Positions 1-9,528 of a stretch of 64,000 bases of DNA are shown here, one piece after another (position 1 is the first letter of the stretch; every line of letters begins with the position of its first letter). Source of the DNA: Mycoplasma sp. CSL7491-lung (GTDB lineage Bacteria; Bacillota_I; Bacilli_A; Mycoplasmatales; Metamycoplasmataceae). A program made the position numbers and the translations under genes. The stretch is from assembly GCF_018913965.1 (NCBI RefSeq), contig NZ_JAHMHG010000002.1:97408-161407 (forward strand), read 5' to 3'. The notes under the pieces were generated by a model. That model did not search any database. It was given only the letters and a program-made list of their open reading frames with translations, and was not told the DNA's origin.

Positions 1-2
1 TT

Positions 3-122
3 GAAATTGCTGACGCTAAAGAAAGTAGAGTTTTAATAAAAAATAACTTAGAAGATATTGAAAATGTTATAGATTCTTATGAGAAATTAATAATATCTAT
101 AATTAACAAAATGTCAGTTTAA
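3..122 (+). CDS. 3' end of a gene of unknown function
   Basis: An open frame enters from the left edge and stops with TAA at 120-122, giving 39 codons. The visible tail is rich in Glu, Asn, Ile and Lys, has no Cys or Trp, and looks helical (it contains ENVIDSYEKLI). No family is recognisable from this fragment. It converges on tsf and shares the hairpin at 124-156. The start lies outside the window. Confidence 0.6.
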   Translation, partial: EIADAKESRVLIKNNLEDIENVIDSYEKLIISIINKMSV

Positions 123-123
123 T

Positions 124-156
124 AAAAAAAGTAAAGAACAAACTTTACTTTTTTTA
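124..156. terminator. bidirectional terminator
   Basis: The stem is AGTAAAG/CTTTACT, flanked by an A-run on the left and a T-run on the right. It can therefore end both the plus-strand gene stopping at 122 and tsf on the minus strand. Confidence 0.75.
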
Positions 157-1035
157 TTATTTAACCATGCTTGCAACTTCAGAAGCAAAGTCTGATTGTA
201 CTTTTTCAATACCTTCACCAACTTCAAATCTATAGGTTTTAACCAATTTAGAATCAGTTGTTTTTAAATATTTTTCAACTGTTAATGAATCGTCAATAAC
301 ATAAGGTTGTTTTTCTAAAACAAATTCTGAAAGTTGTTTATCCAATCAACCTTCAACAATTTTTTCTTGAATTTTTTCTGGTTTACTTTCAAATCCTGTT
401 GGTTTTGTAAATCCTGCCTTAACTGATTCTAAACGTTCTTGAGGAATACTTTCTACTTTATCAAATTCAGGGTTTAATGCAGATACATGCATTGATATAT
501 TTCTAGCTACTTCAGAATTTTTACCTTTTAAAACTGTAACTGAAGCAATTTGACTATTTGCATGAACATAAATACCTAAAACTTCATCTTCTTTAGCTTC
601 AACTGCTAAAACTCTACGTAATGAAATTTTTTCACCAATAACCGCTGTTGCGTTTAATAATTCTTGTTCAACTGTTAATTCATTATCTAATGTAACAGTT
701 AAAGATTCTTCAAGTGTTGTGGCTTTAGCTTCATATAAAGCTGCAGCAACCTTGTTTAATAAACTTAAGAATTTTTCGTTTTGAGCAACAAAATCTGTCT
801 CAGAGTTTACTTCAACTAATATAGCTCTTTTTTCGTTACCAGCAACTGTAACAGCTCCTTCAGCAGCAACTCTACCAGCTTTTTTAGCAGCTTTAACGAT
901 TCCGTTTTCTTTTAATCAATCGATAGCAGCTTCAATATCATAGTTTGTAGCTTCTAAAGCTTTCTTAACATCTCCAAAAGGAGAATTTGTTCTAGCTCTT
1001 AATTCTTTGATTAATTCCATTTTGTTTACTGACAT
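157..1035 (-). CDS. tsf: elongation factor Ts
   Basis: This is the nucleotide exchange factor for EF-Tu, 292 residues with two UGA Trp codons. The N-terminus (MELIKELRARTNSPFGDVKKA, read from residue 6) is the typical EF-Ts UBA-like helix region, followed by the TDFVAQNEKF core motif that contacts EF-Tu. I chose the ATG at 1035 rather than the in-frame ATG at 1020 because AAAGGGG lies 8 bases upstream of it. It follows rpsB by 16 bases, the classical rpsB-tsf pair, so both are expected on one mRNA starting in the structured rpsB leader. The length is normal for the family. Confidence 0.97.
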
Positions 1036-1051
1036 ATAATGACCCCTTTAA

Positions 1052-1912
1052 TTAATTATTTTCTTCTTGTTTTTTAGATTCTTTTACTTCATTGTTTGAA
1101 GTATTTTTTGGTTGAAATTCAGGTAAAACAACTTTTTCATCGTCTTGGTACGCAAATAATTGTTGTCCGCCTTTTACTTTAGCAATAGCATCGGCTAATA
1201 CTGTAATTATAAGTGTTATTGATTTTGCTGAATCATCATTTGCAGGAATTCCGAAGTCAACTAAATCTGGATTAGCGTTAGAATCAAGAAGTGAGATAAC
1301 TTTTAATCCTTTTCTTTTTGCTTCTTTAACAGCAATTTCGTCTTGAATAGGATCTGCAACAATCATAACATTTGGTAAACGTTTCATTGAACGAATTCCA
1401 TTTAAGTTTTTATGTAATTTTTCAAGTTCTTTTGTGAAGTTTAACGCTTCTTTCTTTGTGTAACCTTTAAAATTATCAGCTGCTTTAGCTTCTAATTCCT
1501 CCATTTTTTGTACACGTTTCATAATTGTTTCGTTATTTGTAAGAGTTCCACCTAATCATCTTTCTGTTACATATAACGAGTTAGTTCTTTCAGCTGCAGC
1601 TTTAATAGCATCTTTAGCTTGTTTTTTTGTACCAACAAAAATAAATTGAGCATTTTTAGCAGCTAACGAACTTACTAAAGAATAAGCAAATTCTAAATAT
1701 TTTTGTGTTTTAAAAATATCAATTATGTGAGCACCTCTATTTTTTCTATTAGGAACAAGAAATTCTTTCATTTTTGGGTTTCAAGCATATGTTTTGTGCC
1801 CAAAGTATGCACCTGCTTCTAATAATTTTGTTCTTGAAACGATTGGTAATTTTGTTTCTTTTGTTTCTTTTGTTTCTTTTGTGTTGTTTTCAACTTTTTT
1901 GTTTTCTGTCAT
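1052..1912 (-). CDS. rpsB: 30S ribosomal protein S2
   Basis: S2 is a component of the small ribosomal subunit, here 286 residues. The family signatures [41 protein letters not shown] and [17 protein letters not shown] occur in order, with UGA Trp codons in the WNPKMKEF and WLGGT segments. The start at 1912 is supported by an AGGAAA Shine-Dalgarno. The first 21 residues are a charged extension carrying a KET triplet three times, encoded by a 9-base tandem repeat. The C-terminus also has a Glu/Lys/Asn-rich tail of about 25 residues. Both ends are longer than in most S2 proteins and are probably disordered. Confidence 0.97.
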
Positions 1913-1943
1913 TTTAAATTTCCTTTTAGTTTGTTTTTTATCG

Positions 1944-2005
1944 TAACGATTTCGAACACCTAGCACCTCTAATTATTTAGGCACACCCAAGTGAATTCAC
2001 CGTTA
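1944..2005 (-). promoter_or_regulatory. structured 5' leader of rpsB-tsf
   Basis: The minus-strand leader can fold into a nested hairpin. The outer arm is TAACG/CGTTA (2001-2005 with 1944-1948). A middle GAA/TTC pair follows. A 7-bp CACTTGG/CTAGGTG arm (1987-1993 with 1957-1963) includes G-U pairs, and an apical CCTAA/TTAG element closes it. It ends about 30 bases before the S2 start. S2 represses its own mRNA in other bacteria. That this structure is such a site is inference. Confidence 0.45.
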
Positions 2006-2097
2006 TTTTTTTAATATTCGATTAAATTATTTCAATATAAATATAATCTTTTTATATTTTAACATTTTTATTAAAAAAATAAAATTTATTTTAAATA

Positions 2098-2127
2098 CAA
2101 AAAAGACAGTTTTTCAAAAACTATCTT
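2098..2127 (-). terminator. terminator of the lipoprotein gene
   Basis: On the minus strand the stem AAGATAGTTTTT/AAAACTGTCTT (one G-U pair, two-base loop) is followed by TTTTTT. It overlaps the stop codon of the lipoprotein gene by two bases. Confidence 0.65.
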
Positions 2128-2932
2128 ATTTTAAAATTAAAAATGATTTATACGGAACGCCAATTTCAAATGTCATGTTTTCAAATTTATCAAAATCACT
2201 TTGAGTTCTAGAATTAATATTTCCGTTAAACAAGAAATTAATATATTCATTACTTATAGAAATTGATCTAACAAAGTTAGAATTAATATCTTTAGCTAAA
2301 AAAGTATAACTCGGATAAAATACTTTTATTTTTCCTTTTGACTTAGATATTTTAATAACTGTTCTTCTTTTTGTTAGAAAAATAGCTTGACTATCTCGTT
2401 CATTTGAATCAAACATAGATTCTTTAGAAAATTGTGTAAGCTTTGAATTTAATTTTGTATCAAAATCCGGAAGACTAATGTGTTTATGAGATTGTAAAAG
2501 TGTTTCTTTTGGGTCTACACCTATAACATGAATATATAACTGACTATGTTTTCCTGCATTAGTGTTAGGAAATAAATATCAACCTTTATTTTCAGAATTA
2601 TCAGGGTATGGTCTAGAATAAAACTGATTTAAATTAGCCAGAAATGTAATTCAGTTTTTAGATAAAAATTCAGATGATTTACTTTCATCAAATTGAATTT
2701 TTGAGTATTGTTCTTTGAATTCAACCCAATCTAATTGGTTTTCTTCAGAATTTAAATCAATATTTAAAAGTTTCGAAACCTTAATAACATCATCATGTTT
2801 TTTAGAATCATTAAAATTTTTCGGTTCTTGATCTTCGTTTTTTATAGATTGATTTGAGCATGATAAAGATGCAATCGGAAGCACCAATCCTATATTTAAA
2901 AAAAACACTTTCTTTATTTTTTTGAAGTTCAT
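2126..2932 (-). CDS. lipoprotein of unknown function
   Basis: 268 residues with a typical mycoplasma lipoprotein signal: basic start MNFKKIKK, a hydrophobic stretch and the lipobox ASLSC, so Cys25 or so should be lipidated and the protein anchored outside. The mature part begins with a charged, Asn/Lys/Asp-rich segment. A folded C-terminal half follows that is rich in aromatic residues and beta-type sequence. Trp residues are encoded by UGA. The start is supported by TAGGGAG upstream and a TATAAT box at 2968-2973. No domain is recognised. It stands alone between rpsB and tRNA-His. Confidence 0.85.
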
Positions 2933-3034
2933 ATGTATCTCCCTATTATATATTACTTTATGGTAATATTATAGTATTTTTCTTGTTTTTGAGAAAAAAA
3001 TAGCCATTTAAAAAAATAAAAAATATAGCATTAT

Positions 3035-3111
3035 TGGGGCGATCGACGGGATTCGAACCCGCGAATGACGGGACCACAACCCGCTGTGTTAGCCGCTTCA
3101 CCACGATCGCC
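3035..3111 (-). tRNA. tRNA-His (anticodon GTG)
   Basis: The cloverleaf reads clearly on the minus strand: acceptor GCGATCG/CGATCGC, D-arm GTGAAGCGGCTAACAC, anticodon stem GCGGG with loop TTGTGGT, and T-arm GCGGGTTCGAATCCCGT. The extra G at -1 (3111) opposite C73, the histidine identity element, is present, and CCA is encoded (3035-3037). A TATAAT box at 3133-3138 lies just upstream. Confidence 0.97.
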
Positions 3112-3192
3112 ATATTTGCTATATGTAAAAATATTATAATATATTTTTTGAAATGCAAAAGAAAATATTATAATAATTTATCGAGGTTAATA

Positions 3193-3774
3193 ATGAAAAA
3201 TAAAGAAAGTTTTTTAAAAAGATTTTGATCTGTTTTTATTTTAATAATTAAAGTAACTTTTGTTGGTTTCGGGGGTGGAAACGCTTTACTTCCGATAATA
3301 AAAAAAGAAGTTGTTGATAAAAAAAGTTGATTAACAAAAGCTGAGTTCGATGACATTGTAATTGTAACCAATATGATACCTGGTGCTTCTGTAATAGAAA
3401 CTATATCTTACATTTCAGTGAAGCGTCTAGGTAAAATTTGAGGTTCACTAATAACTCTAATTGCCATACTACCACATGTATTGATGGCTTTCGGATTTTT
3501 ATTATTATTTAAATTCATACCGTCAGACTATATAAAAATAATTTCTGTTGGTGTTTTAATTTCAATAATTGCTTTTTTATTGAGATTTGCTCAAAGATAC
3601 ATAAAACAATCGAAACAATCCTTACCAATATATATATGAATACCAGTTATTTTATTCACAGCAGGATACTGTTTATTCGTTCCATCTCCATATAACATTC
3701 CTTTTGTCGCAATAATAAGTGTTTCGTTAATGTATTTTATATTTAAATATTATAAAAATAAAGGTGGTAAATAA
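3193..3774 (+). CDS. chrA: chromate-transporter family protein, first half
   Basis: A 193-residue integral membrane protein with about five hydrophobic segments. The family motif is VTFVGFGGGNALLP near residue 20, and a conserved NMIPGAS turn (the PGP-like motif of CHR proteins) lies near residue 60. CHR permeases can be one long protein of two similar halves or two half-length proteins, and here it is the second form. The next half follows with a one-base overlap, so the two probably form a heterodimer. The true substrate in mycoplasmas is unknown and chromate is only the family name. UGA encodes several Trp. Confidence 0.85.
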
Positions 3775-4430
3775 TGATAGCACTTCTAGTTTCAATACCA
3801 TTACTCATTTTAGTATCACTAATTGTTTTTGGTGGCGGTCAAGTATTTATGCCTGTTTTTAGTTGAATGTGAAACTTAATGAGTTCAACTTTTGGTTCAC
3901 AAATAGATTCTGATACAATAAATAAAGTTTTTACTGTCTCAAACACTACCCCCGGGGTTGTTTCAACAAAATTTGCTTTTTTTACAGGTTATTTAATCGC
4001 AAACGGTGAATGGTGAGGTTATTTGGCGATATTTTTAACATATCTTATATTTTGTATACCAGCTATTCTAATGATGTTACTAGCAATGAAATATATAAAT
4101 AGATTTAGAAGTAGTACATTTATTCAAAATTTAATGACAATTATGAAACCTATCGTTTCAGGAATAATTATCAGTTTAGCAATACAACTATTTATAGGAA
4201 TATACGCTCCTGAAATTATATTTAATAAAAGTATAGATAAATATGCAATATTAAGTAATGATAATTTATTTGTGGGTTATAAAAATGCCTTATTAAAAAT
4301 TTTTATAACAGTCGGTATTTTATATTCATATTGGCTTGCAAAGAAAAATTTTTCACTATTTTGAATAATAATTATAAACGTGTCTATATCTTTTATAATT
4401 TTCGGAATACCGCTACTTTTAGGAAAATAA
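3774..4430 (+). CDS. chrA: chromate-transporter family protein, second half
   Basis: A 218-residue membrane protein that starts within the stop codon of its partner (TAATG), implying coupled translation. It repeats the partner's signature as VFGGGQVFMP near residue 20 and SNTTPGVVS near residue 55, then has about five more hydrophobic segments. UGA Trp codons lie in FSWMWN and GEWWGY. In the latter a UGG and a UGA Trp stand side by side, which shows both are used. The half-size architecture fits the short-chain CHR family, and the export substrate is not known. Confidence 0.85.
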
Positions 4431-4463
4431 AAAGCAACATTTAAAATATTTTGTTGCTTTTTT
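4429..4463 (+). terminator. terminator of the chrA pair
   Basis: The stem AAAGCAACA/TGTTGCTTT with a 12-base AT loop is followed by TTT, directly after the stop codon at 4430. Confidence 0.75.
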
Positions 4464-4478
4464 AAATAATTATAAAAA

Positions 4479-4694
4479 CTAAACTATTTTAATTAAATGT
4501 TCCTTAGAGTAGTTTTCACCTTTTAAATGATCTCTTTCAACATGGATTACCTCTATTTTTTCATTACCTTGTGTGTGCATACCATGTTTTTGACCTCTTC
4601 GAAATCCTTTGATTAAACCTTCTAATTCTTCCAGTGTATTTGCTTTCGCTACAACTTCACCACTTGAAACTAATTTTGCTTTATATTTGTACAT
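4479..4694 (-). CDS. small conserved cytoplasmic protein
   Basis: 71 residues, not recognised. It has a beta-strand-like start (YKYKAKLVSSGEVVAKA), a helix-like NTLEELEGLIKGFRRGQK segment and a His-containing middle (HGMHTQG). There is no signal or membrane segment. A strong GGAGG Shine-Dalgarno sits 6 bases before the ATG, so it is likely a real, well-translated gene. It is single-gene sized, convergent with the chrA operon. Confidence 0.75.
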   Translation of the reverse strand: MYKYKAKLVSSGEVVAKANTLEELEGLIKGFRRGQKHGMHTQGNEKIEVIHVERDHLKGENYSKEHLIKIV

Positions 4695-4843
4695 TTTTAC
4701 CTCCGTATATTAAAACTATACATATATATCTACTTTTATTATATTCTAGATAATAAAAATATTAAATTACAATTAAAAATTGTATTTAAACTTGATATAT
4801 AATATAAAAAAATTTCATATTTATGCAAATTAATTTAAAAAAT

Positions 4844-4880
4844 AAAAACGATATATCTTGATATTAGGTTATCGTTTTTA
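4844..4880 (-). terminator. terminator of the stomatin-like gene
   Basis: The stem AAAAACGATA/TATCGTTTTT lies 30 bases beyond the stop at 4910. On the minus strand the distal arm runs into T-rich sequence. Confidence 0.7.
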
Positions 4881-4909
4881 TTTTTATTTTTATTTAATAT
4901 TAATAAACT

Positions 4910-5830
4910 TTATTTTTTCTCAGTTTTTTCTTTAGTAAATAATTCGGATGCTAACGACATAGTTCCAGCAATAGATGATAAATTAGACGGCAAGAATATT
5001 TTTGTAGCCTTACCATTTGCTATTTCTTTTAGTTGTTCAATTGCTTTTAATGTTAAAATTTCATTATTAAGATTAGCTTCGTTGATTATATTAATTGCTT
5101 TTCTTTTACCTTCCGCTTCTAGTATTTCACTTTCTTTTTTAGCTTCCGCCTTTAATATTTGAGCTTGTTTATCCGCCTCGGCTTGTAATATTTTAGCTTC
5201 TTTTTGACCTTCAGCAATTAAAATAGAAGAAGCTTTTGAACCTTCTGCTTCTAAAATATTTGCTCTTTTTTCTCTTTCTGCACGCATTTGTTTTTCCATC
5301 GCGTTTTGAATGTCTCTTGGAGGTATTATATTTTTAATTTCAACTCGATGAACTTTTATTCCTCAAGAATCTGAAGCTTCATCTAAAATTAAAGTTAATT
5401 TTGAATTAATTGTATCTCTAGATGTTAAGGTTTCGTCTAATTCTAATTCACCAAGTAAATTTCTTAATGTTGTAGCAGATAGATTTTCGATAGCTTTCAT
5501 AGAGTTTTCAGCTCCATAAATAAACAATTTAGGGTCTGTTATTTTTAGATAAACTACGGTATCTACTTTAATTGTCGCGTTGTCTTTAGTTATAATATCT
5601 TGTTCTGGAAAATCAAGAACTTTTTCTTTATAATTTTCTCTTGCTACTACTCTATCTAAAAAAGGTATTATAAAATTAATTCCATTTTCTAAAGTTTTAT
5701 TATATTTACCTAAACGTTCTACAATAGCAAATTTAGATTGCGGTATTACCTTAATCGAAGAAATTAAAGCAATAATTAAGAATAATAAAATAACTACCAA
5801 AAAAATGATCCCTATAATCATTCCTAGCAT
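4910..5830 (-). CDS. SPFH/stomatin-like membrane protein (paraslipin type)
   Basis: 306 residues: one N-terminal membrane anchor (residues 3-27), then an SPFH domain with the hallmarks VIPQSKFAIVERLGKY, DFPEQDIITKDNA and VYLKITDP, where the C-terminal end of the domain has KNIIPPRDIQNAMEKQM. A long Ala/Glu/Lys coiled coil with repeated ILxAEGxK units follows. Such proteins form ring oligomers that scaffold membrane microdomains and often control proteases or channels. No NfeD-like partner is adjacent. A UGA Trp in SWGIKVHR joins the two reading segments. The Shine-Dalgarno is AAAGGAG. Confidence 0.93.
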
Positions 5831-6230
5831 TTTAATCTCCTTTCAAAATGTTATATTTCGTTTTTTCAAAATTCAATTTAATTATGATGTAATTTTTATT
5901 ACCTTAAATTTTATTTTTAAACTTAACATTAATCTTAACCATAATTAAAATAAGTAACCGTAAAAAATAGAATCATAAAAATAAAAAGTAAATAGTTAAT
6001 CTTATATCAATCTAAAAAGGTTCAATTAAGAAATAATATGATTAGGTATCGACTAAAATAAATTTAACACAACTTATTGAATTTATAAAATAATTGTATC
6101 ATTTTTTAAATTGAACATTTTAACTTTTATAAATACCATTTCGAAAATATATTATTATTATAAAATTTTAATAAATTCATTTAAAATAAATGCAATAGTT
6201 ATTTATAATTATTCTAAAGAAAGAGGAAAT
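5831..6230. other. divergent intergenic region without a gene
   Basis: About 400 bases of very AT-rich DNA between the divergent SPFH gene and the 119-codon membrane protein. It holds the SPFH ribosome site (AAAGGAG), a small GTAA/TTAC hairpin near 5890 and, at 6204-6209, a TATAAT box for the plus-strand gene. An open frame from 6111 crosses its right part, but the TATAAT lies inside it, so that segment is probably untranslated. Nothing else was seen. Confidence 0.5.
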
Positions 6231-6590
6231 GTGACCACAAATAATAGTTTTAACGTAATTTTAAATTCAGCCCAAATGAATTTCGGCTCAAATAGAGGTT
6301 TAGCATCCTTACCCTTATGAGCAAAAATAATTTTAATCGTAGCTCTCATTTTGTTATCTTTAATTATGATATCTTTTCATAAAAATTCAAAAGAAAAAAT
6401 TACTAATTTTAAAGAAAAACAATTAGAACAATATATAAAAGATAATCCAAAACATAAAAATATTAAATACGAATCAACTGGATTATTTTTACCTGCGTGA
6501 CAAAGAGCAAAATATAATTTTCCATTATTTATGTCAGTTGTATTTTTGAGTATTGCGATAATAATATTAATTATTATATTAAAAGGATAA
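6231..6590 (+). CDS. small two-helix membrane protein, GTG start
   Basis: 119 residues if started at the GTG at 6231. This codon follows an AAAGAGGA Shine-Dalgarno by 4-5 bases and lies about 15 bases after the expected start of transcription from TATAAT at 6204-6209. The longer in-frame ATG at 6111 lies upstream of that promoter and lacks a ribosome site. There are two hydrophobic segments, about residues 30-48 and 98-117, with a basic, probably cytoplasmic loop between them. UGA Trp codons occur in LPLWAK and LPAWQR. No family is recognised. It is divergent from the SPFH gene. Confidence 0.65.
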
Positions 6591-6609
6591 GATTATTGTT
6601 AGTTTAACG

Positions 6610-6641
6610 AAAAATTCTCGCTTGATGCGAGAATTTTTATT
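6610..6641. terminator. bidirectional terminator
   Basis: A perfect 10-bp stem AAATTCTCGC/GCGAGAATTT with a TTGAT loop has A-runs and T-runs on the two flanks. It is shared by the membrane-protein gene (plus) and the PTS gene (minus). Confidence 0.88.
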
Positions 6642-6652
6642 TTTTATTATTT

Positions 6653-9169
6653 TTATTTAATTAAACCAACCATTTCACTCGTTGTTAATGCTCTTGTTTT
6701 TCCTTCGATAGGTTCGTATTTATTTAATGAACCTTCTTGTAAAACAATAACAACCACATCTGATAAGTAACCATTTTCTTTAACTAAAGATAAATCAACT
6801 GTAGCCAACTTATCTCCAGCATTAACTTTTTTACCTAATTTTACGTGTGATTTAAAGCCTTCACCATTTAATTTAACTGTATCAATACCAATGTGCACTA
6901 AAACTTTAACACCTTCTTTTGTTTCGATACCGTAGGCATGTTTAGAATCGAATAAAGAAACTATTCTTCCTTTTACAGGGGAATAAACATTACCTACTTT
7001 ATTAGCATCAAATCTAACTACAAAACCATCACCCATTAATTTTTCAGAGAAAACTCCATCATTAAGTGATTCTAAAGGTAATAGTTCACCTTTTGCAACA
7101 GTTTGTATTTTTACACTTTTTTTAGTAATAATTTGTTCATTAGATACAATCTTTTCTTCAACTTCTTTAGTTTCAGTTGTTGTAGGCGATTCAACTGATT
7201 TAACTTCCGGTTGAATTGTTGCATTGTTATCTTTTTGTGTCTGCTCTCACTTAGCAATTAAATCTCTTTGTGATTTAATCTTTGAATTAACTTGTTCAGC
7301 TGTAGGCCCTAAAATAGCTTGAACATGTGTTTCGCCTTCGAACTTAACACCGAAAGCTCCTGCTTGTTTAATAGAATCAGCATTAACTTTTTTTATGTCT
7401 TTAACATCATATCTAAGTCTTGAAGCACAGTTATTAAATGCCTTAATATTATCTAACCCGCCAAAAGCTTGAACTAAAGCTAAAGCTTGTTGATCAATAC
7501 TACTAAATTCAGAATTTTCTGAATTTGATTCAGTTTGTTTCTTGCTTAAAAAGTCTTTTTTTGTAAATAATTTAGTATTTCCACCACGACCTGGGGTTGC
7601 TAAATCTGCTTTTTTAATTCAGAAATAGAATACCAAGAAATAAATTGGTGCATAAGCTAAACCTAAAACAATTACATAGTAGAATTGAGTTCCTTTAGCA
7701 AAAGGAATAATACCATATAATGTTAAATCTAAAATTCCACCTGAAAATACCATAGGTATGTGAACACCTAATAAATTAGCGAACATAAATGATGTTGCTA
7801 TTGTAAACGCATGGAAACCTCAGAATAATAGCGGTGATAAGAATAAGAATGTAAATTCAATTGGTTCTGTAACACCAGTTACTAATGAAGTAAACGCGGC
7901 TGGTAACACTGTACCCGCTGCTACTTTTCTATTTTCTTTTGGTGCTGCAAAAATCATTGCAACTGCAGCTGCTGGTAAACCAAACATCATAACCGCAAAC
8001 TTACCGTCAGCAAACCTACCAATTTTTATACCTAAATCTTTAGCAATAAATTCAAATAATGGTTTGCTAAAGTTAATTGTTTCTCCATTTGCTTTTGTAA
8101 TAGATCAATCAATTACATTAGATGAAAATTTCAATAAGTTAACAGCAGCCGTCGAATCACCTTTAAACTTATCCGGATTACTTGAAACTTCATTAATTAA
8201 TGCAGATAGTGATGCACCTGCGTTAAGTGTATCACCGCTAGCTTTAATAGAATCTTGTCATGCATTAAGTGCTTCATTAACACTTCCTCCAGCACTAGAA
8301 TATCATAACGGCGCATAAAATACGTGATGTAAACCAAATGGTATTAAAGATCTTTCGAAATAACCAAAGATCAATGACTCAATACCATATGGAACTTTTT
8401 GTAGTGCGCTTCCAAAGTGGTTTAAACCAACTCCTACTCATGGTCAAAATAATAAGAACAACAACGCTAACCCAAAAGAAGCGGGGATTGTTATTATTGA
8501 CACAAATCTCTTACCACCAAAGAATGATAAGAATTTTGGTAGTTGAATTACATGAAATCTGTTGTATAAATATTGGACAGTTAAACCAACTGCAATACCA
8601 CCAAATACAGATGTTTGTAAGGCTCTAAACCCTAAAGTTGTACCAACTAAATTTTTTAATGTCTCAGGATTACGTCCACCCTGTGTAAATAGAACTTTAT
8701 AACCAATAAGTTCTCTTCCGATTTTTATTTTTTCGTTTTGAGAGTTTAAAATAAACTCTTTAGTTTCTTTGTTTTGCAAGAATACATCTGTTTCAACCGG
8801 CGAAATAAACACTTGTTGAATCGCGATAAAAACCATATAACCAATTATTGTTGCAAAAACACCAACACCAGCTTCGTCTGTAAAAGCTATAACGAACGCA
8901 GATGCGAATAACAATGGTAATGCCGCAAAAACTGGATCACCTAATGCAGTTATAGCATTACCAAAAGTTTGTAGTGCAGAACCTTCTGCACCTTGACCAC
9001 TAATTGCGGCCCCAACTCCAAGAAATAAACCGGCAATTGACATAATAGATATAGGCAACATAAATGCACCTGAAATTTTGGATAATATTTTTCTTAATTT
9101 ACCAGAATCACTATTGTTCAATTTCTGTTTTTTCTCAGAATTTAATCGTTTTCTGAAAATTGCTTTCAT
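6653..9169 (-). CDS. ptsG: PTS permease EIICBA, glucose family
   Basis: 838 residues. The protein imports and phosphorylates a hexose, most likely glucose. Domains run C-B-A: a membrane EIIC domain to about residue 510, then a PGRGG linker, an EIIB domain with the phosphorylated cysteine in NNCASRLRYDV (Cys581), a charged linker, and a C-terminal EIIA domain with both catalytic histidines, SKHAYGIET (His744) and VLVHIGIDT (His759). EIIA receives phosphate through HPr from PtsI, encoded at 19492. Many Trp are UGA. The start is supported by AAAGGA. The C-terminal EIIA may also serve the EIICB at 40057, which has none. Glucose versus GlcNAc specificity is not settled by sequence. Confidence 0.93.
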
Positions 9170-9192
9170 TAATTCCTTTCTTCATTGTCTAT

Positions 9193-9213
9193 CAAATATT
9201 TCTAGAATATTTG
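9193..9213. repeat. inverted repeat in the ptsG leader
   Basis: An 8-bp perfect inverted repeat, CAAATATT and AATATTTG around TCTAG, lies between the presumed ptsG transcription start and its ribosome site. It could be an operator or an RNA hairpin. Confidence 0.45.
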
Positions 9214-9246
9214 TAAAATAATCATCAAAAAATAATAAATAAAATT

Positions 9247-9279
9247 AACAAAGTGTACATTAGAACTTTGTTTATTATA
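9247..9279 (-). promoter_or_regulatory. ptsG promoter with overlapping inverted repeat
   Basis: A minus-strand TATAAT (9274-9279) places the start of ptsG transcription near 9267. An inverted repeat AACAAAGT-N10-ACTTTGTT (9247-9254 and 9265-9272) sits exactly on that start, a suitable place for a repressor site. No -35 consensus is visible. Confidence 0.45.
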
Positions 9280-9528
9280 AATTAAATCATTTTGATGAAC
9301 CTTATAACTAACTAAGTATTTTTTAATGCTTTTATGCATTTTTTGTTTTTTGTTTGTTATTTATTTTACTTCCTAGACACCAAAATTATATAATAAGATT
9401 AAATACATAAATAAAAAATATTTAATTATTATATTAATACTTTACTTTTTTCATATTTATGAAAATAAAATTGTTTTTTAATTATTTCAAAAATTTATTT
9501 AAAATTAATATAAGAAAAAAGGAAAAAA

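Larger units (their letters stand above)
9170..9528. other. divergent control region ptsG/pta
   Basis: 359 bases without a gene. Its left part holds the ptsG leader and promoter listed separately. Its right part is AT-rich, ends in the AAAAAGG ribosome site of pta and has no clear consensus promoter. No RNA gene or repeat family was recognised. Confidence 0.5.

Noticed and set aside
2958..3228. Two frames on opposite strands across the tRNA-His region
   Set aside because: They read through a complete tRNA and their apparent starts lie in its arms. The plus-strand one only becomes real at the chrA ATG (3193).
6111..6230. N-terminal extension of the 119-residue membrane protein
   Set aside because: The promoter TATAAT (6204-6209) lies within it and no ribosome site precedes the ATG at 6111.
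8064..8628. Two plus-strand frames inside ptsG
   Set aside because: They are antisense to conserved EIIC sequence and have no ribosome site.
9191..9272. BglG-type antiterminator (RAT) site before ptsG
   Set aside because: The two inverted repeats do not match the RAT consensus and no terminator follows within the leader.
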